This document shows positions 51,272 to 60,327 of a stretch of DNA of 64,000 bases, piece after piece; position 1 is the first letter of the stretch; the number at the start of each line of letters is the position of its first letter. The notes below the pieces were generated by a model. It was not told where the DNA came from. It made no database searches and saw only the letters and a program-made list of their open reading frames with translations. This stretch comes from Micromonospora sp. WMMD1120. Lineage in GTDB: Bacteria; Actinomycetota; Actinomycetes; Mycobacteriales; Micromonosporaceae. Where the stretch lies: positions 248,001 to 312,000 of the forward strand of contig NZ_JARUBO010000005.1 in assembly GCF_029626235.1 (NCBI RefSeq), read 5' to 3'. Position numbers and translations under genes: made by a program.

Positions 51272-52034
51272 GTCGCGGCTCCTCGCGGGAGCCCGGCTGG
51301 CGGTCACCACGTTCACCACGCTGCCGGTGCTGGCCGGTCGGATCGACCGTCCGGTCGCGGGCGTCGCGATGGCGCTCGCCCCGGCGGTCGGCGCGCTGCT
51401 CGGCGCGCTGCTCGGCGGTGTGCTGCTGCTGACCGGGGCTGTCGCTCCCCCGCTGGTGGCGGCCGGCGTGACGGTGGCCGCCACCGCGCTGCTGACCCGG
51501 GGGCTGCACCTGGACGGGTTGGCCGACACCGTGGACGCGCTCGGCTCGTACCGGCGTGGCGCGGCCGCCCTGGAGATCATGAAGAAGCCGGACGTCGGCC
51601 CGTTCGGGGTGGTGGCCCTCGTGGTCGTCCTGCTGGTGCAGGCGGCGGCGCTGGCCGACCTGGCGGGGCGCTCCTGGCCGTCGTGTCTCGCGGCGGTGGT
51701 CGCCGCGACAGCGGCCGGGCGGCTCGGCGTCACCGTGGCCTGCCGGCGGGGAGTGCCGCCGGCCCGGCCGGACGGCCTGGGGGCGCTGGTGGCCGGCACT
51801 GTCAGCCCCGCGGCGGTGGCCGTCGGCGCCGTCGCCGTCGTGCTGCTGGCGGCACCCGCCGTGCCGGGCCGTCCGTGGCAGGGGCCGCTGGCCGTCGTCG
51901 CCGCCCTCGCCGTCGCGGTCCCGCTGCTCACCCACGTGGTACGACGCCTCGGCGGGATCACCGGCGACGTCCTCGGCGCTACCGTCGAGGTCGTCACCAC
52001 GCTGGTCTACCTGGGTCTGGTGCTGTCCGGCTGA
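51261..52034 (+). CDS. cobS: Cobalamin synthase (CobS)
   Basis: A 257-residue integral membrane enzyme that joins GDP-cobinamide and alpha-ribazole (phosphate). The family motif LHLDGLADTVDALGS is intact, followed by EIMKKPDVGPFGVVAL and several long hydrophobic segments. The GTG at 51261 overlaps the CobUT stop by 11 nt, so translation is coupled. With CobUT, it supplies all late steps of nucleotide-loop assembly from adenosylcobinamide, so the locus is enough for cobinamide salvage; corrin-ring genes are not in the window. Confidence 0.94.
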   Translation: MPAESRLLAGARLAVTTFTTLPVLAGRIDRPVAGVAMALAPAVGALLGALLGGVLLLTGAVAPPLVAAGVTVAATALLTRGLHLDGLADTVDALGSYRRGAAALEIMKKPDVGPFGVVALVVVLLVQAAALADLAGRSWPSCLAAVVAATAAGRLGVTVACRRGVPPARPDGLGALVAGTVSPAAVAVGAVAVVLLAAPAVPGRPWQGPLAVVAALAVAVPLLTHVVRRLGGITGDVLGATVEVVTTLVYLGLVLSG

Positions 52035-52101
52035 ACCGGGCGTGCTGCGCCGGGTAGCGTTCGGCTCGACAACACCGGCGCGGCCACCGGGGGAACCCAG
52101 C

Positions 52102-53403
52102 ATGCTCATCACGGACGACTTCCTGCCCGTACCGGTGCCGGAGTCGCTCAGCGCGACCTACCTGGTGCCGATGGCGGGCCTGCCCAAGGTCAGCGCGAAG
52201 ACGGCGGTGGAGGCCCTGACCGGCCGGCTGGCCGAGCCGGTGTACGGGCTCGCCCGACAGATGCTCGACAGCCCGCTGATGAGCGTCGACACCCGGCCGA
52301 TCGCCGAGTTTCCCGAGCTGCCGCCGGACCTGCTCACCGCGTTCGGCGCCACCGAGGAGCAGTTGGCCCGACTGGCGGCGGCGACGCACCTGGTGGTGGT
52401 CCAGGCCGAGTACCGTCCCGGCTGGCCGCCGGCGCACGAGTGGGCCGCCCGTGCGGTCGCCGCGGCGGTGGCCGAGTCCGTCTCCGGCGACGTGGTGGAC
52501 GTCTTCGGCCTCCAGTTCCTGGACCCGGCGACCGCGCTGCGCTCGCTGCCCGACGAGCACGGCCGGATCCGGCTGGTCGACTGGGTGCTGGTGCCGTACT
52601 CCTCCGACACGGAGGGGCTGTGGTTCACCACCAAGGGGCTGCGCCGCTTCGGGCTGCTGGAGTTGCAGACCCAGGGCGTTCCGGACCACCTCACCCGGGC
52701 GTGGGGCGCGGTGATGACCGGCGCGGCACGCCGACTGCTGCGGGACTGGACCGACGGGCTCACCGGCGAGGAGGTGCCGGCGTTCGTGCAGCTACCGGTG
52801 TTGGCCACGGTCACCGGGCACGACATCGCGGTGGCGTACGGCAACCCGGAACAGCACGGCGCGACCGCCCCGGTGCTGCTGCGCCTGGAACTGGACCCGG
52901 CGACCGACCCGGAGGCCGACTCGTTCCTCAGCCTGCGCCCGCCGGCCGGGCACCCCGGCCCGGACGGCCGTTACTACGCGGCCGCCTGCGCGACGCTGTT
53001 CTCCGGCATCCAGCCGGACGTGCGGTACGCCCGCTCCGGTGACGCGATGAGTCGTGCCGTCGCCACCGCCCGCGCCGCCCTGGGTGACGCGCGGGCCCGG
53101 TTCGTCGCCGGCCGGTTCCCGGCCGAGTCGCAACTGGTGGTCAAGTATGGCCTGCCCGGCGACGACGGCCCGGAGTACGTCTGGGCGGGCGTCACCTCGT
53201 GGGAGACCCCGGAGCGGATCGTCGGCGTGAGCGCCAGCGACGCCGCCACCGACCCGAACGTACGGATCGGCGCCCCGGTCGTGGTGGAGGTAACCGACGT
53301 CGTCGACTGGGCCATCCTGGACGGCACCGGTGTCCTGGAGGGCGGCTGGACCCAGGCCGTCCTGGACTCCGGCGAACCCCCCGGCCCCCCCTTCTCCCGT
53401 TGA
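52102..53403 (+). CDS. DUF2314-domain protein, 433 aa
   Basis: A 433-residue protein. Residues 1-280 contain no domain I recognise; there is an alpha/beta part with LVVVQAEYRPGWPPAHEW and LVDWVLVPYSSDTEGLWFTT. Residues about 330-425 resemble DUF2314 (FPAESQLVVKYGLP, EYVWAGVTSWETPERIVGV, VVVEVTDVVDWAILDG and LEGGWT). No signal peptide. The ATG at 52102 is preceded by GGGGGAAC at suitable distance. Its last codons and TGA lie within the left arm of a palindromic element, so the extreme C-terminus is encoded by that element. Confidence 0.75.
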   Translation: MLITDDFLPVPVPESLSATYLVPMAGLPKVSAKTAVEALTGRLAEPVYGLARQMLDSPLMSVDTRPIAEFPELPPDLLTAFGATEEQLARLAAATHLVVVQAEYRPGWPPAHEWAARAVAAAVAESVSGDVVDVFGLQFLDPATALRSLPDEHGRIRLVDWVLVPYSSDTEGLWFTTKGLRRFGLLELQTQGVPDHLTRAWGAVMTGAARRLLRDWTDGLTGEEVPAFVQLPVLATVTGHDIAVAYGNPEQHGATAPVLLRLELDPATDPEADSFLSLRPPAGHPGPDGRYYAAACATLFSGIQPDVRYARSGDAMSRAVATARAALGDARARFVAGRFPAESQLVVKYGLPGDDGPEYVWAGVTSWETPERIVGVSASDAATDPNVRIGAPVVVEVTDVVDWAILDGTGVLEGGWTQAVLDSGEPPGPPFSR

Positions 53404-53459
53404 TCATGAAGTTATTGCCAGGACACGCCGACGCGGGTGGCCATAACTTCATGATCAAC
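53399..53459. repeat. Palindromic (MITE-like) element with perfect 17-bp arms
   Basis: GTTGATCATGAAGTTAT (53399-53415) and its exact inverted complement (53443-53459) enclose 27 nt; GCCA and TGGC extend the pairing inward. The left arm contains the stop codon of the DUF2314 gene. Confidence 0.85.
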
Positions 53460-53491
53460 CGGGCGCAACCGGGGGCGGCCGGGGGGCGCGT

Positions 53492-53514
53492 GGGGGTGGG
53501 GGTGGGGGTGGGGG
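53492..53514 (+). repeat. Potential G-quadruplex: four G5 runs separated by single T
   Basis: Four GGGGG runs with single-T loops form an ideal parallel quadruplex motif on the + strand. It ends directly at the TAA of gcvT, which is encoded on the opposite strand, so the gcvT transcript would carry the C-rich complement. Confidence 0.8.
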
Positions 53515-54645
53515 TTAGCGGACGGAGGGGGTTACGAAGGGGGGTTTGGTTACCGTCAGGGGGGCTCGGCGGCCTCGGATGTCGATCTCCACCTCGGCGC
53601 CGTCCGGCAGGTCGGCGTCGGTGTCGAGCAGGGCAAGGGCGATGCCCTGCTTGCGGGTCGGCGAGAAGGTGCCACTGGTCACCGTGCCGACCTGGACGTC
53701 ACCGACGTGCACAGTCATCCCGGGGCGCGGGATGGCCCGCTCCACGGCCACCAGACCGCGCAGCGTACGCCGGGGGCCGGCGGCCCTCTCGGCGAGCAGC
53801 GCGTCGCGGCCCCAGAACGCCGGCTTGTCCCAGCCGACCGCCCAGCCGGAGCGGGCCTGCACCGGGCTGATGTCCAGGGAGAGGTCCTGCCCGTGCAGCG
53901 GGTAGCCCATCTCGGTGCGCAGCGTGTCCCGGGCGGCCAGCCCGCAGGCGCGCAGCTCGAACGCCGCGCCGGCGGCGAGGAGCGCGTCCCACACGGCGAC
54001 CGCGTGCTCCGCCGGCACCACCAGCTCGTAGCCCAGCTCACCCGTGTAGCCGGTCCGGCAGACGGTCAACTCCACCCCGGCCAGCCCGGCGGCGGAAAAG
54101 CTCATGTAGCCGTGCTCGGTGGGCAGGCCCAGGGCCGTCAGCAGCTCGGCCGAGCGCGGGCCCTGCACGGCCAGCACGGCGTACGCCTCGTGCTCGTCGG
54201 TGACTATCACCTCATCGGGCGCGGCGGCGCGCAACCGGCGCACCACCTCGGCGGTGTTCGCGGCGTTGGGGATCAGGAAGACGTGGTCGTCGGCGTACAG
54301 GTAGGCGATGATGTCGTCCACCACGCCGCCGGTGGCGTCGTCGCAGCAGAGCGTGTACTGCGCCCGGCCGGGGCCGATCCGGCCCAGGTCGTTGCTGAGG
54401 CAGGAGTTGACGAAGTCGGCGGCGCCCGGGCCGCTCACCCGCGCCTTGCCCAGGTGCGACACGTCGAAGACCCCGACCGCCGTCCGCACCGCGGCGTGCT
54501 CCTTGAGCACGCCGCCGCCGGCGTACTCCAGCGGCATCTCCCAGCCCCCGAAGGGGGCGAACTTGGCGCCGGCGGCGAGGTGCCGCTCGTGCAGCGGGGA
54601 ACGACGCAGCCGGGTCTCGGCGGCGTCGTGGGTCACGTCGGTCAT
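53515..54645 (-). CDS. gcvT: Glycine cleavage system T protein (aminomethyltransferase)
   Basis: A 376-residue tetrahydrofolate-dependent aminomethyltransferase, the T protein of the glycine cleavage system. Visible hallmarks are [52 protein letters not shown] and [14 protein letters not shown] [16 protein letters not shown], and the C-terminal barrel domain is complete. The ATG at 54645 is preceded by TAAGTT at 7 nt. gcvH and gcvP are not in the window, as in mycobacteria. The Lpd encoded nearby could serve as the L protein. Confidence 0.94.
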   Translation of the reverse strand: MTDVTHDAAETRLRRSPLHERHLAAGAKFAPFGGWEMPLEYAGGGVLKEHAAVRTAVGVFDVSHLGKARVSGPGAADFVNSCLSNDLGRIGPGRAQYTLCCDDATGGVVDDIIAYLYADDHVFLIPNAANTAEVVRRLRAAAPDEVIVTDEHEAYAVLAVQGPRSAELLTALGLPTEHGYMSFSAAGLAGVELTVCRTGYTGELGYELVVPAEHAVAVWDALLAAGAAFELRACGLAARDTLRTEMGYPLHGQDLSLDISPVQARSGWAVGWDKPAFWGRDALLAERAAGPRRTLRGLVAVERAIPRPGMTVHVGDVQVGTVTSGTFSPTRKQGIALALLDTDADLPDGAEVEIDIRGRRAPLTVTKPPFVTPSVR

Positions 54646-54652
54646 GGGTGGC

Positions 54653-54658
54653 AACTTA
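54653..54658 (-). promoter_or_regulatory. Putative -10 element for leaderless gcvT transcript
   Basis: TAAGTT on the leftward strand lies 7 nt (GCCACCC) before the ATG at 54645; no glycine riboswitch is present in the remaining intergenic space. Confidence 0.6.
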
Positions 54659-54807
54659 CCGGGGGCAACGTCGCTGGTTAGCATCGGCGGGAGCCCGCTG
54701 GCGCCGTCGGCGGGACAGCCATGACGTTCGGCGGGTACGTTCCGCCGGAGACCTCCAACGCTGGTACGCGACGACGCGACCGGCCCGGCCCGCCCGGAGT
54801 AGCTTCA

Positions 54808-56382
54808 GTGACAGCACCCCGCACCACCAACCTGAGCCTGGTCGACACCGATCCGGCCGAGCTCGCCGTCGACGCGATCGTGATCGGCGTGCACAGCCAG
54901 ACCGGAGAGCAGGGCGCCACGAGCGGCCTCGCCGGCGCCCTGCTCCTCGCCAGTGGCGCGGAGAGCATCGCCGCTGCCTTCGACGGCAGGCTGACCGAGA
55001 CCCTGGCGCTGCTCGGCGCGACCGGCGGGCCGGGTGAGGTCATCAAGCTGGCGACGTTGGGCACCGTGACCGCGCCGCTGGTCGCCGCGGTCGGGCTCGG
55101 CCCGGAGCCGGCGGGCGCCGCCCCGGCCCCGGAGACCCTGCGTCGGGCCGCCGGTGCGGCGATCCGGGCCCTGGCCGGCGCGTCCACCGTCGCGCTGGCC
55201 CTGCCGCTGCCGGACGACGCCGACGCGACGGCGGAGCTGCGGGCGGTCGCCGAGGGCGCGCTGCTCGGTGGCTACCGCTTCGCCGGTTACAAGACCCGTC
55301 CCCAGCCGACCCGTCGCGAGCCGGTGGCCGAGGTGCTCGTCGCGGTGCCGGACGCCGGCGACGCGGGCGCCCAGGCCGAGGTCACCCGGGCCCTCGCGGT
55401 GACCAGCGCGGTCCGGATCAGCCGGGACTGGGTGAACACCCCGCCGAATGAGCTGCGCCCGCCGTCGTTCGCGGACGCGGTCGCGGACGCCGCCCGGGAG
55501 GCCGGGCTCGGCGTCGAGGTGCTGGACGAGGCGGCGCTGGCCGCCGGTGGGTACGGCGGCATCGTCGCCGTCGGGCAGGGCTCGGAGGCCCCGCCGCGCC
55601 TGGTGAAGCTGACCTACACCCCGCAGGGGAGCGGCAACGGCAAGCGGGTGGCGCTGGTCGGCAAGGGCATCACCTTCGACACCGGCGGCATCTCGATCAA
55701 GCCGGCGCAGGGCATGTGGGAGATGAAGTCCGACATGGGCGGCGCCGCCGCGGTGGCGGCGACCATGCTGGCGGTGGCCGCGCTGAAGCCGAGCGTGGCG
55801 GTGAGCGCGTACCTGCCGATGGCGGAGAACATGCCGTCGGGCAGCAGCTACCGACCGGGCGACGTGATCACCATGTTCAACGGCAAGCGGGTCGAGGTGC
55901 TCAACACCGACGCCGAGGGCCGGATGATCCTGGGCGACGCCATGGCCCGTGCCTGCGCCGACGGCACCGACTATCTGTTCGAGACCTCCACGCTGACCGG
56001 CGGCCAGGTCGTCGCGCTGGGCAAGCGGGTGGCCGGCGTGATGGGCACCCCGGAGCTGTGCGAGCGGGTCCGGACGGTCGGCGACGCGGTCGGCGAGCCG
56101 GCCTGGCCGATGCCGCTCCCCGACGACGTGCGCAAGGGCATGGAGTCGGACGTGGCGGACATCTCCCAGGTCAACGCCGGGATGGACCGGGCGGGTCACA
56201 TGCTGCAGGGCGGGGTGTTCCTGCGCGAGTTCGTGACCGACGAGGTGGCGTGGGCGCACATCGACATCGCCGGCCCGAGCTACCACTCCGGCGAGCCGAC
56301 CGGCTACTGGACCAAGGGCGGCACCGGCGTCCCGGTCCGTACCCTCGTCCAGCTCGTCGAGGACGTCGCTGCCAACGGCTGA
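54808..56382 (+). CDS. pepA: Leucyl aminopeptidase (M17, PepA)
   Basis: A 524-residue M17 aminopeptidase. The C-terminal catalytic domain contains GKGITFDTGGISIKPAQG, MKSDMGGAAAVAATMLA and the signature N366TDAEGRMILGDAMARA, which provide the two-zinc site. The N-terminal domain (residues 1-160) has the usual macro-like fold composition. GTG at 54808 opens on VTAPRTTNLSLVDTDPAE; an ATG at 54721 in frame would add 29 residues of low complexity. It cleaves N-terminal residues from peptides in the cytoplasm. A strong bidirectional hairpin follows. Confidence 0.93.
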   Translation: MTAPRTTNLSLVDTDPAELAVDAIVIGVHSQTGEQGATSGLAGALLLASGAESIAAAFDGRLTETLALLGATGGPGEVIKLATLGTVTAPLVAAVGLGPEPAGAAPAPETLRRAAGAAIRALAGASTVALALPLPDDADATAELRAVAEGALLGGYRFAGYKTRPQPTRREPVAEVLVAVPDAGDAGAQAEVTRALAVTSAVRISRDWVNTPPNELRPPSFADAVADAAREAGLGVEVLDEAALAAGGYGGIVAVGQGSEAPPRLVKLTYTPQGSGNGKRVALVGKGITFDTGGISIKPAQGMWEMKSDMGGAAAVAATMLAVAALKPSVAVSAYLPMAENMPSGSSYRPGDVITMFNGKRVEVLNTDAEGRMILGDAMARACADGTDYLFETSTLTGGQVVALGKRVAGVMGTPELCERVRTVGDAVGEPAWPMPLPDDVRKGMESDVADISQVNAGMDRAGHMLQGGVFLREFVTDEVAWAHIDIAGPSYHSGEPTGYWTKGGTGVPVRTLVQLVEDVAANG

Positions 56383-56397
56383 CGGGACGCGGAGCGT

Positions 56398-56427
56398 GCG
56401 GGCCCCCGGCGTCGGCCGGGGGCCCGC
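56398..56427. terminator. Bidirectional terminator between pepA and the 109-aa gene
   Basis: A 13-bp stem GCGGGCCCCCGGC / GCCGGGGGCCCGC with a 4-nt loop ends 1 nt before the stop of the leftward gene. Confidence 0.85.
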
Positions 56428-56757
56428 TCAGTATCGCTCCGGGCGACGCTTGCGGCGCTCGTTGAAGTCCCGCATCCGCTGCGGGTAGCCCATCAGCCGC
56501 ACGTCGTAGACCGGGATGCCCATCCGGTACGCGAAGCGCCGGGCGCCGTCCGGCCCGTCGATGCGGCGGCGGGTCCACTCCCCGTCGTCGGCGATCAGGA
56601 TGACAGTCGTCTCCGTCACCGTCGTGCGGGGCTCGATGTACGCCTCGACGCCGCGCCGACTGCGGATGAAGTTCTCCAGATGGTCCAGGTCGCCACGATC
56701 TGCCGCCCGGTCATGGCTCGGCACGGCCGTCGGTTTGCGGCGCCGGAACAACCCCAC
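56428..56757 (-). CDS. Conserved hypothetical protein, 109 aa
   Basis: A 109-residue basic protein starting VGLFRRRKPTAVPSHDRAAD. The central part is an alpha/beta sequence (LDHLENFIRSRRGVEAYIEP, TTVILIADDGEWTRRRI, ARRFAYRMGIPVYDVRLMGY) and the tail is Arg/Lys-rich (ERRKRRPERY). The GTG at 56757 has GGGGGAG about 7 nt upstream. It is found next to lpd in related actinobacteria as far as I recall, with unknown function. It is divergent from lpd. Confidence 0.78.
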   Translation of the reverse strand: MGLFRRRKPTAVPSHDRAADRGDLDHLENFIRSRRGVEAYIEPRTTVTETTVILIADDGEWTRRRIDGPDGARRFAYRMGIPVYDVRLMGYPQRMRDFNERRKRRPERY

Positions 56758-56777
56758 CGGTTCTCTCCCCCATGCTG

Positions 56778-56816
56778 CGTCATCGACATCGGTGCCAAGG
56801 GTACGTGTCGATGACG
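56778..56816. promoter_or_regulatory. 11-bp inverted repeat between the 109-aa gene and lpd
   Basis: CGTCATCGACA (56778-56788) is repeated in inverted orientation as TGTCGATGACG (56806-56816) with a 17-nt spacer. It lies 21 bp upstream of the leftward gene start, and TACCCT on the leftward strand falls in the spacer, so binding by a dimeric regulator would cover that promoter. Confidence 0.55.
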
Positions 56817-56935
56817 TGTCGTTGGGCACCTCACTACGCAGCCCGTGCCCGGTGGTGACAAGATGACCGAGGTGGGGTGTGTCCGTGTTACATCCCCGTG
56901 ACCCCCGATGCAGCGACGCGACCTGGGAGTTGGAC

Positions 56936-58327
56936 GTGAGCGAGCCGAACGAAGCGACCTTCGACATCGTCATTCTCGGAGGTGGCAGCGGCGGTTACGC
57001 GACCGCGCTGCGCGCCGTCCAGCTCGGCCTGACGGTCGCGCTGGTCGAGAAGGGCAAGCTCGGCGGCACCTGCCTGCACAACGGCTGCATCCCGACGAAG
57101 GCCCTGCTGCACGCCGCCGAGATCGCCGACCAGACCCGTGAGTCGGAGCAGTTCGGTGTCAAGGCCGAGCTGGTCGGCATCGACATGGCCGGGGTCAACT
57201 CGTACAAGGACGGCGTGATCGCCCGCCTGTACAAGGGCCTCCAGGGCATGCTGAAGAGCAACAAGTCGATCACCATCGTCGAGGGCCACGGCAGGCTGGT
57301 CGGCAAGAACGTGGTCGAGGTGGACGGCAAGCGCTACACCGGCCGCAACATCGTGCTGGCCTCCGGCTCGTACGCGAAGAGCCTGCCCGGCCTGGACGTC
57401 GACGGCGAGCGGATCATCACCAGCGACCACGCGCTCGTCATGGACCGGGTGCCGTCGTCGGTGATCGTGCTCGGTGGCGGCGTGATCGGCGTCGAGTTCG
57501 CCAGCGTGTGGAAGTCCTTCGGTGTGGACGTGACGATCGTCGAGGCGCTGCCCCGACTGGTCGCCGCCGAGGACGAGGAGTCGTCGAAGGCGCTGGAGCG
57601 GGCCTTCCGCAAGCGCAAGATCAACTTCAAGGTCGGCAAGCCGTTCGAGAAGGTCGAGAAGACCGACAGCGGCGTCAAGCTCACCATCCAGGGCGGCGAG
57701 ACCATCGAGGCGGAGCTGCTTCTGGTCGCCGTCGGTCGCGGCCCGAACACCGCCGACCTCGGGTACGAGGAGCAGGGCGTCAAGATGGACCGCGGCTACG
57801 TGCTGACCGACGAGCGGCTGCGCACCAGCGTGCCGAACGTCTACGCGGTCGGCGACATCGTGCCCGGCCTCCAGCTCGCGCACCGGGGCTTCCAGCAGGG
57901 CATCTTCGTGGCCGAGGAGATCGCCGGGCAGACCCCCGCCGTGATCGACGAGGTCGGCATCCCGCGGGTCACCTACTGCGACCCGGAGCTGGCGTCGGTG
58001 GGCCTGACCGAGGCGAAGGCCAAGGAGCAGTACGGCGCCGACAAGGTCAAGACGTACAACTACAACCTGGGTGGCAACGGCAAGAGCCAGATCCTCAAGA
58101 CCACCGGCTTCGTGAAGCTGGTCCGGGTGGACGACGGCCCGGTGGTCGGCGTCCACATGGTCGGCGCCCGGGTGGGCGAGCTGATCGGCGAGGCGCAGCT
58201 CATCTACAACTGGGAGGCGTACCCGGCCGAGGTCGCCCAGCTCGTGCACGCCCACCCGACCCAGAACGAGGCATTGGGCGAGGCGCACCTGGCCCTCGCC
58301 GGCAAGCCGCTGCACGCGCACGCCTGA
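56936..58327 (+). CDS. lpdA: Dihydrolipoyl dehydrogenase (E3)
   Basis: A 463-residue FAD flavoprotein that reoxidises dihydrolipoamide with NAD+. Motifs are the FAD site ILGGGSGGYATALRA, redox disulfide C46/C51 in GGTCLHNGCIPTK, the NAD site VLGGGVIGVEFA, VYAVGDIVPG and the C-terminal active-site HAHPTQNEALGEAHL. The GTG at 56936 has GGGAG about 8 nt upstream. It is followed after 66 nt by sucB in the same direction, so E3 and E2 are made together; E1 is elsewhere. GcvT nearby may use the same E3. Confidence 0.96.
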   Translation: MSEPNEATFDIVILGGGSGGYATALRAVQLGLTVALVEKGKLGGTCLHNGCIPTKALLHAAEIADQTRESEQFGVKAELVGIDMAGVNSYKDGVIARLYKGLQGMLKSNKSITIVEGHGRLVGKNVVEVDGKRYTGRNIVLASGSYAKSLPGLDVDGERIITSDHALVMDRVPSSVIVLGGGVIGVEFASVWKSFGVDVTIVEALPRLVAAEDEESSKALERAFRKRKINFKVGKPFEKVEKTDSGVKLTIQGGETIEAELLLVAVGRGPNTADLGYEEQGVKMDRGYVLTDERLRTSVPNVYAVGDIVPGLQLAHRGFQQGIFVAEEIAGQTPAVIDEVGIPRVTYCDPELASVGLTEAKAKEQYGADKVKTYNYNLGGNGKSQILKTTGFVKLVRVDDGPVVGVHMVGARVGELIGEAQLIYNWEAYPAEVAQLVHAHPTQNEALGEAHLALAGKPLHAHA

Positions 58328-58393
58328 TCACCCAAACCGCGGCGTCCGGCGACGGGCGAAGATCCCCCAGGGGAATGAAGGAGTCTGGAGAAC

Positions 58394-60235
58394 ATGCCGG
58401 TATCGGTCACCATGCCCCGGCTCGGCGAGAGCGTCACCGAGGGCACCGTCACGCGCTGGCTCAAGCAGGAGGGCGACACTGTCGAGGTCGACGAGCCCCT
58501 GCTCGAGGTCTCGACCGACAAGGTCGACACCGAGATCCCGTCGCCCGCGGCGGGCGTGCTGAGCCGGATCGTGGTCGGCGAGGACGAGACCGCCGAGGTG
58601 GGCAGCGAGCTGGCCGTCATCGCCGGTGAGGGCGAGTCGACCGGCGGTGGCGAGGCCGCCGGGCAGGAGCAGGCCCCGGCCGAGTCGGTCGAGCCGGCCG
58701 CCGAGCCGACGGCCGCCGCCGAGGGCACCGCCGACGAGGTGGCCCAGGACGAGGCCCCGGCCGAGACGCCGGCTCCGGCCGCCGCCTCGTCGGGCGAGGG
58801 CACCGCGGTGAAGATGCCGGCCCTGGGCGAGAGCGTCACCGAGGGTACGGTGACCCGCTGGCTGAAGCAGGTCGGCGACACCGTCGAGGTGGACGAGGCG
58901 CTGCTGGAGGTCTCCACCGACAAGGTCGACACCGAGATCCCGTCGCCGGTCGCCGGCACGGTCCTCGAGATCAAGGTCGCCGAGGACGAGACCGCCGCGG
59001 TCGGCGCCGACCTGGCGATCATCGGTGCGGCCGGTGGCGCCCCCGCGCAGGCCGAGCCGGAGCCGCAGCCCGAGCCGAAGGCGGAGGCCGCCCCGACCCC
59101 GAAGGCCGAGCCGACGCCCGCGCCGAAGGTCGAGGAGCCGACGCCGGGCATGTCCTACAACGAGCCCGCCGCGGAGACCGAGAGCTCGGCGCAGCCGGCG
59201 AAGACCGAGCAGGCCGCGCAGCCGGCCGCGCCGGCCTCGACGCCGCCGCGCCCGTCGGCCCCGGCGCAGGGTGGCGGCGAGGAGGGTGCCGGCTACGTCA
59301 CCCCGCTGGTGCGCAAGCTGGCCGCCGAGCACGGTGTCGACCTGTCCACGCTCAACGGCACCGGCGTGGGTGGCCGGATCCGCAAGCAGGACGTGCTGGA
59401 GGCCGCCGAGAAGGCGCAGTCAGCCGCCGCCGCTCCCGCCGCGCCGCAGCAGGCCGCCGCGCCGTCGGCGCCCACTGCCGCGCCGGCCGCGAAGCCGCAG
59501 CCGAGCGGCAAGCGGGGCACCACCGAGAAGCTGCCGCGCATCCGCAAGGCCATCGCCACCCGGCTGCACGAGTCGCTGCACGAGATGGCGCAGCTCACCA
59601 CCGTGGTCGAGGTGGACGTCACCCGGATCGCCAAGCTGCGGGCGCAGGCGAAGGACTCCTTCCTCCAGCGGCACGGCGTGAAGCTGTCCTTCCTGCCGTT
59701 CTTCGCGCTCGCGGCGATCGAGGCGCTCCAGACCTACCCGGTCGTGAACGCCCGGATGGACCTCGAGGGCGGGACGATCACCTACCCGGAGGCCGAGCAC
59801 CTCGGCATCGCCGTGGACACCGAGCGTGGGCTGTTGACGCCGGTCATCCACAACGCCGGTGACCTCAACCTGGGCGGCATCGCCAAGCGGGTCGCCGACC
59901 TGGCCGAGCGGACCCGGACCAACAAGATCAGCCCGGACGAGATCGCCGGGGCGACGTTCACGCTGACCAACACCGGCAGCCGGGGCGCGCTCTTCGACAC
60001 CCCGATCGTGCCGTCGCCGCAGTCGGCGATGCTCGGCACGGGCGCCGTGGTCAAGCGGCCGGTCGTGGTCAACGACCCGAACCTGGGCGAGGTCGTCGCG
60101 GTCCGGTCGATGGTCTACCTGGCCCTCTCCTACGACCACCGGCTGATCGACGGTGCCGACGCGGCCCGCTTCCTCACCGCGGTGAAGGAGCGGCTGGAGG
60201 CCGGCAACTTCGAGTCGGAGCTGGGCCTGGCCTGA
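58394..60235 (+). CDS. sucB: Dihydrolipoamide acyltransferase (E2, SucB/DlaT) with two lipoyl domains
   Basis: A 613-residue E2 component of 2-oxo acid dehydrogenases (2-oxoglutarate and/or pyruvate). Two lipoyl domains have lipoate lysines K43 and K177, each in [13 protein letters not shown]; Ala/Pro/Glu-rich linkers separate them. A peripheral-subunit-binding domain lies at about 297-335 ([20 protein letters not shown]). The catalytic acyltransferase domain ends with [15 protein letters not shown], with H582 and D586. The architecture matches mycobacterial DlaT (Rv2215). GGAGAAC precedes the ATG at 58394. A textbook terminator follows. Confidence 0.95.
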   Translation: MPVSVTMPRLGESVTEGTVTRWLKQEGDTVEVDEPLLEVSTDKVDTEIPSPAAGVLSRIVVGEDETAEVGSELAVIAGEGESTGGGEAAGQEQAPAESVEPAAEPTAAAEGTADEVAQDEAPAETPAPAAASSGEGTAVKMPALGESVTEGTVTRWLKQVGDTVEVDEALLEVSTDKVDTEIPSPVAGTVLEIKVAEDETAAVGADLAIIGAAGGAPAQAEPEPQPEPKAEAAPTPKAEPTPAPKVEEPTPGMSYNEPAAETESSAQPAKTEQAAQPAAPASTPPRPSAPAQGGGEEGAGYVTPLVRKLAAEHGVDLSTLNGTGVGGRIRKQDVLEAAEKAQSAAAAPAAPQQAAAPSAPTAAPAAKPQPSGKRGTTEKLPRIRKAIATRLHESLHEMAQLTTVVEVDVTRIAKLRAQAKDSFLQRHGVKLSFLPFFALAAIEALQTYPVVNARMDLEGGTITYPEAEHLGIAVDTERGLLTPVIHNAGDLNLGGIAKRVADLAERTRTNKISPDEIAGATFTLTNTGSRGALFDTPIVPSPQSAMLGTGAVVKRPVVVNDPNLGEVVAVRSMVYLALSYDHRLIDGADAARFLTAVKERLEAGNFESELGLA

Positions 60236-60252
60236 TCCCCCGCACCCGCGAG

Positions 60253-60287
60253 ACGGGCGCCCCGGTCGACGACCGGGGCGCCCGTTT
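60253..60287 (+). terminator. Rho-independent terminator after sucB
   Basis: A 14-bp stem ACGGGCGCCCCGGT / ACCGGGGCGCCCGT with a CGACG-type loop is followed by TTTT, the only hairpin in the window with a clear T-run. Confidence 0.92.
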
Positions 60288-60327
60288 TGCGTTCCACGGG
60301 TGTCAGCCGGCACGGCGTCCTCGGGTG

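Noticed and set aside
48953..52000. A 1015-codon open frame on the leftward strand opposite cobUT and cobS
   Set aside because: Its sequence is low-complexity (Ala/Ser/Thr/Arg) and mirrors the codon bias of the cobalamin genes; only its last 66 codons, after an ATG with a ribosome-binding site, form a real gene.
49325..52034. Cobalamin cluster as part of a biosynthetic gene cluster for a novel product
   Set aside because: Only the standard CobU, CobT and CobS late steps are present; neighbouring genes are unrelated housekeeping genes.
54646..54807. Glycine riboswitch upstream of gcvT
   Set aside because: The gcvT start is 7 nt from a probable -10 element, and the remaining space shows none of the aptamer's conserved sequence.
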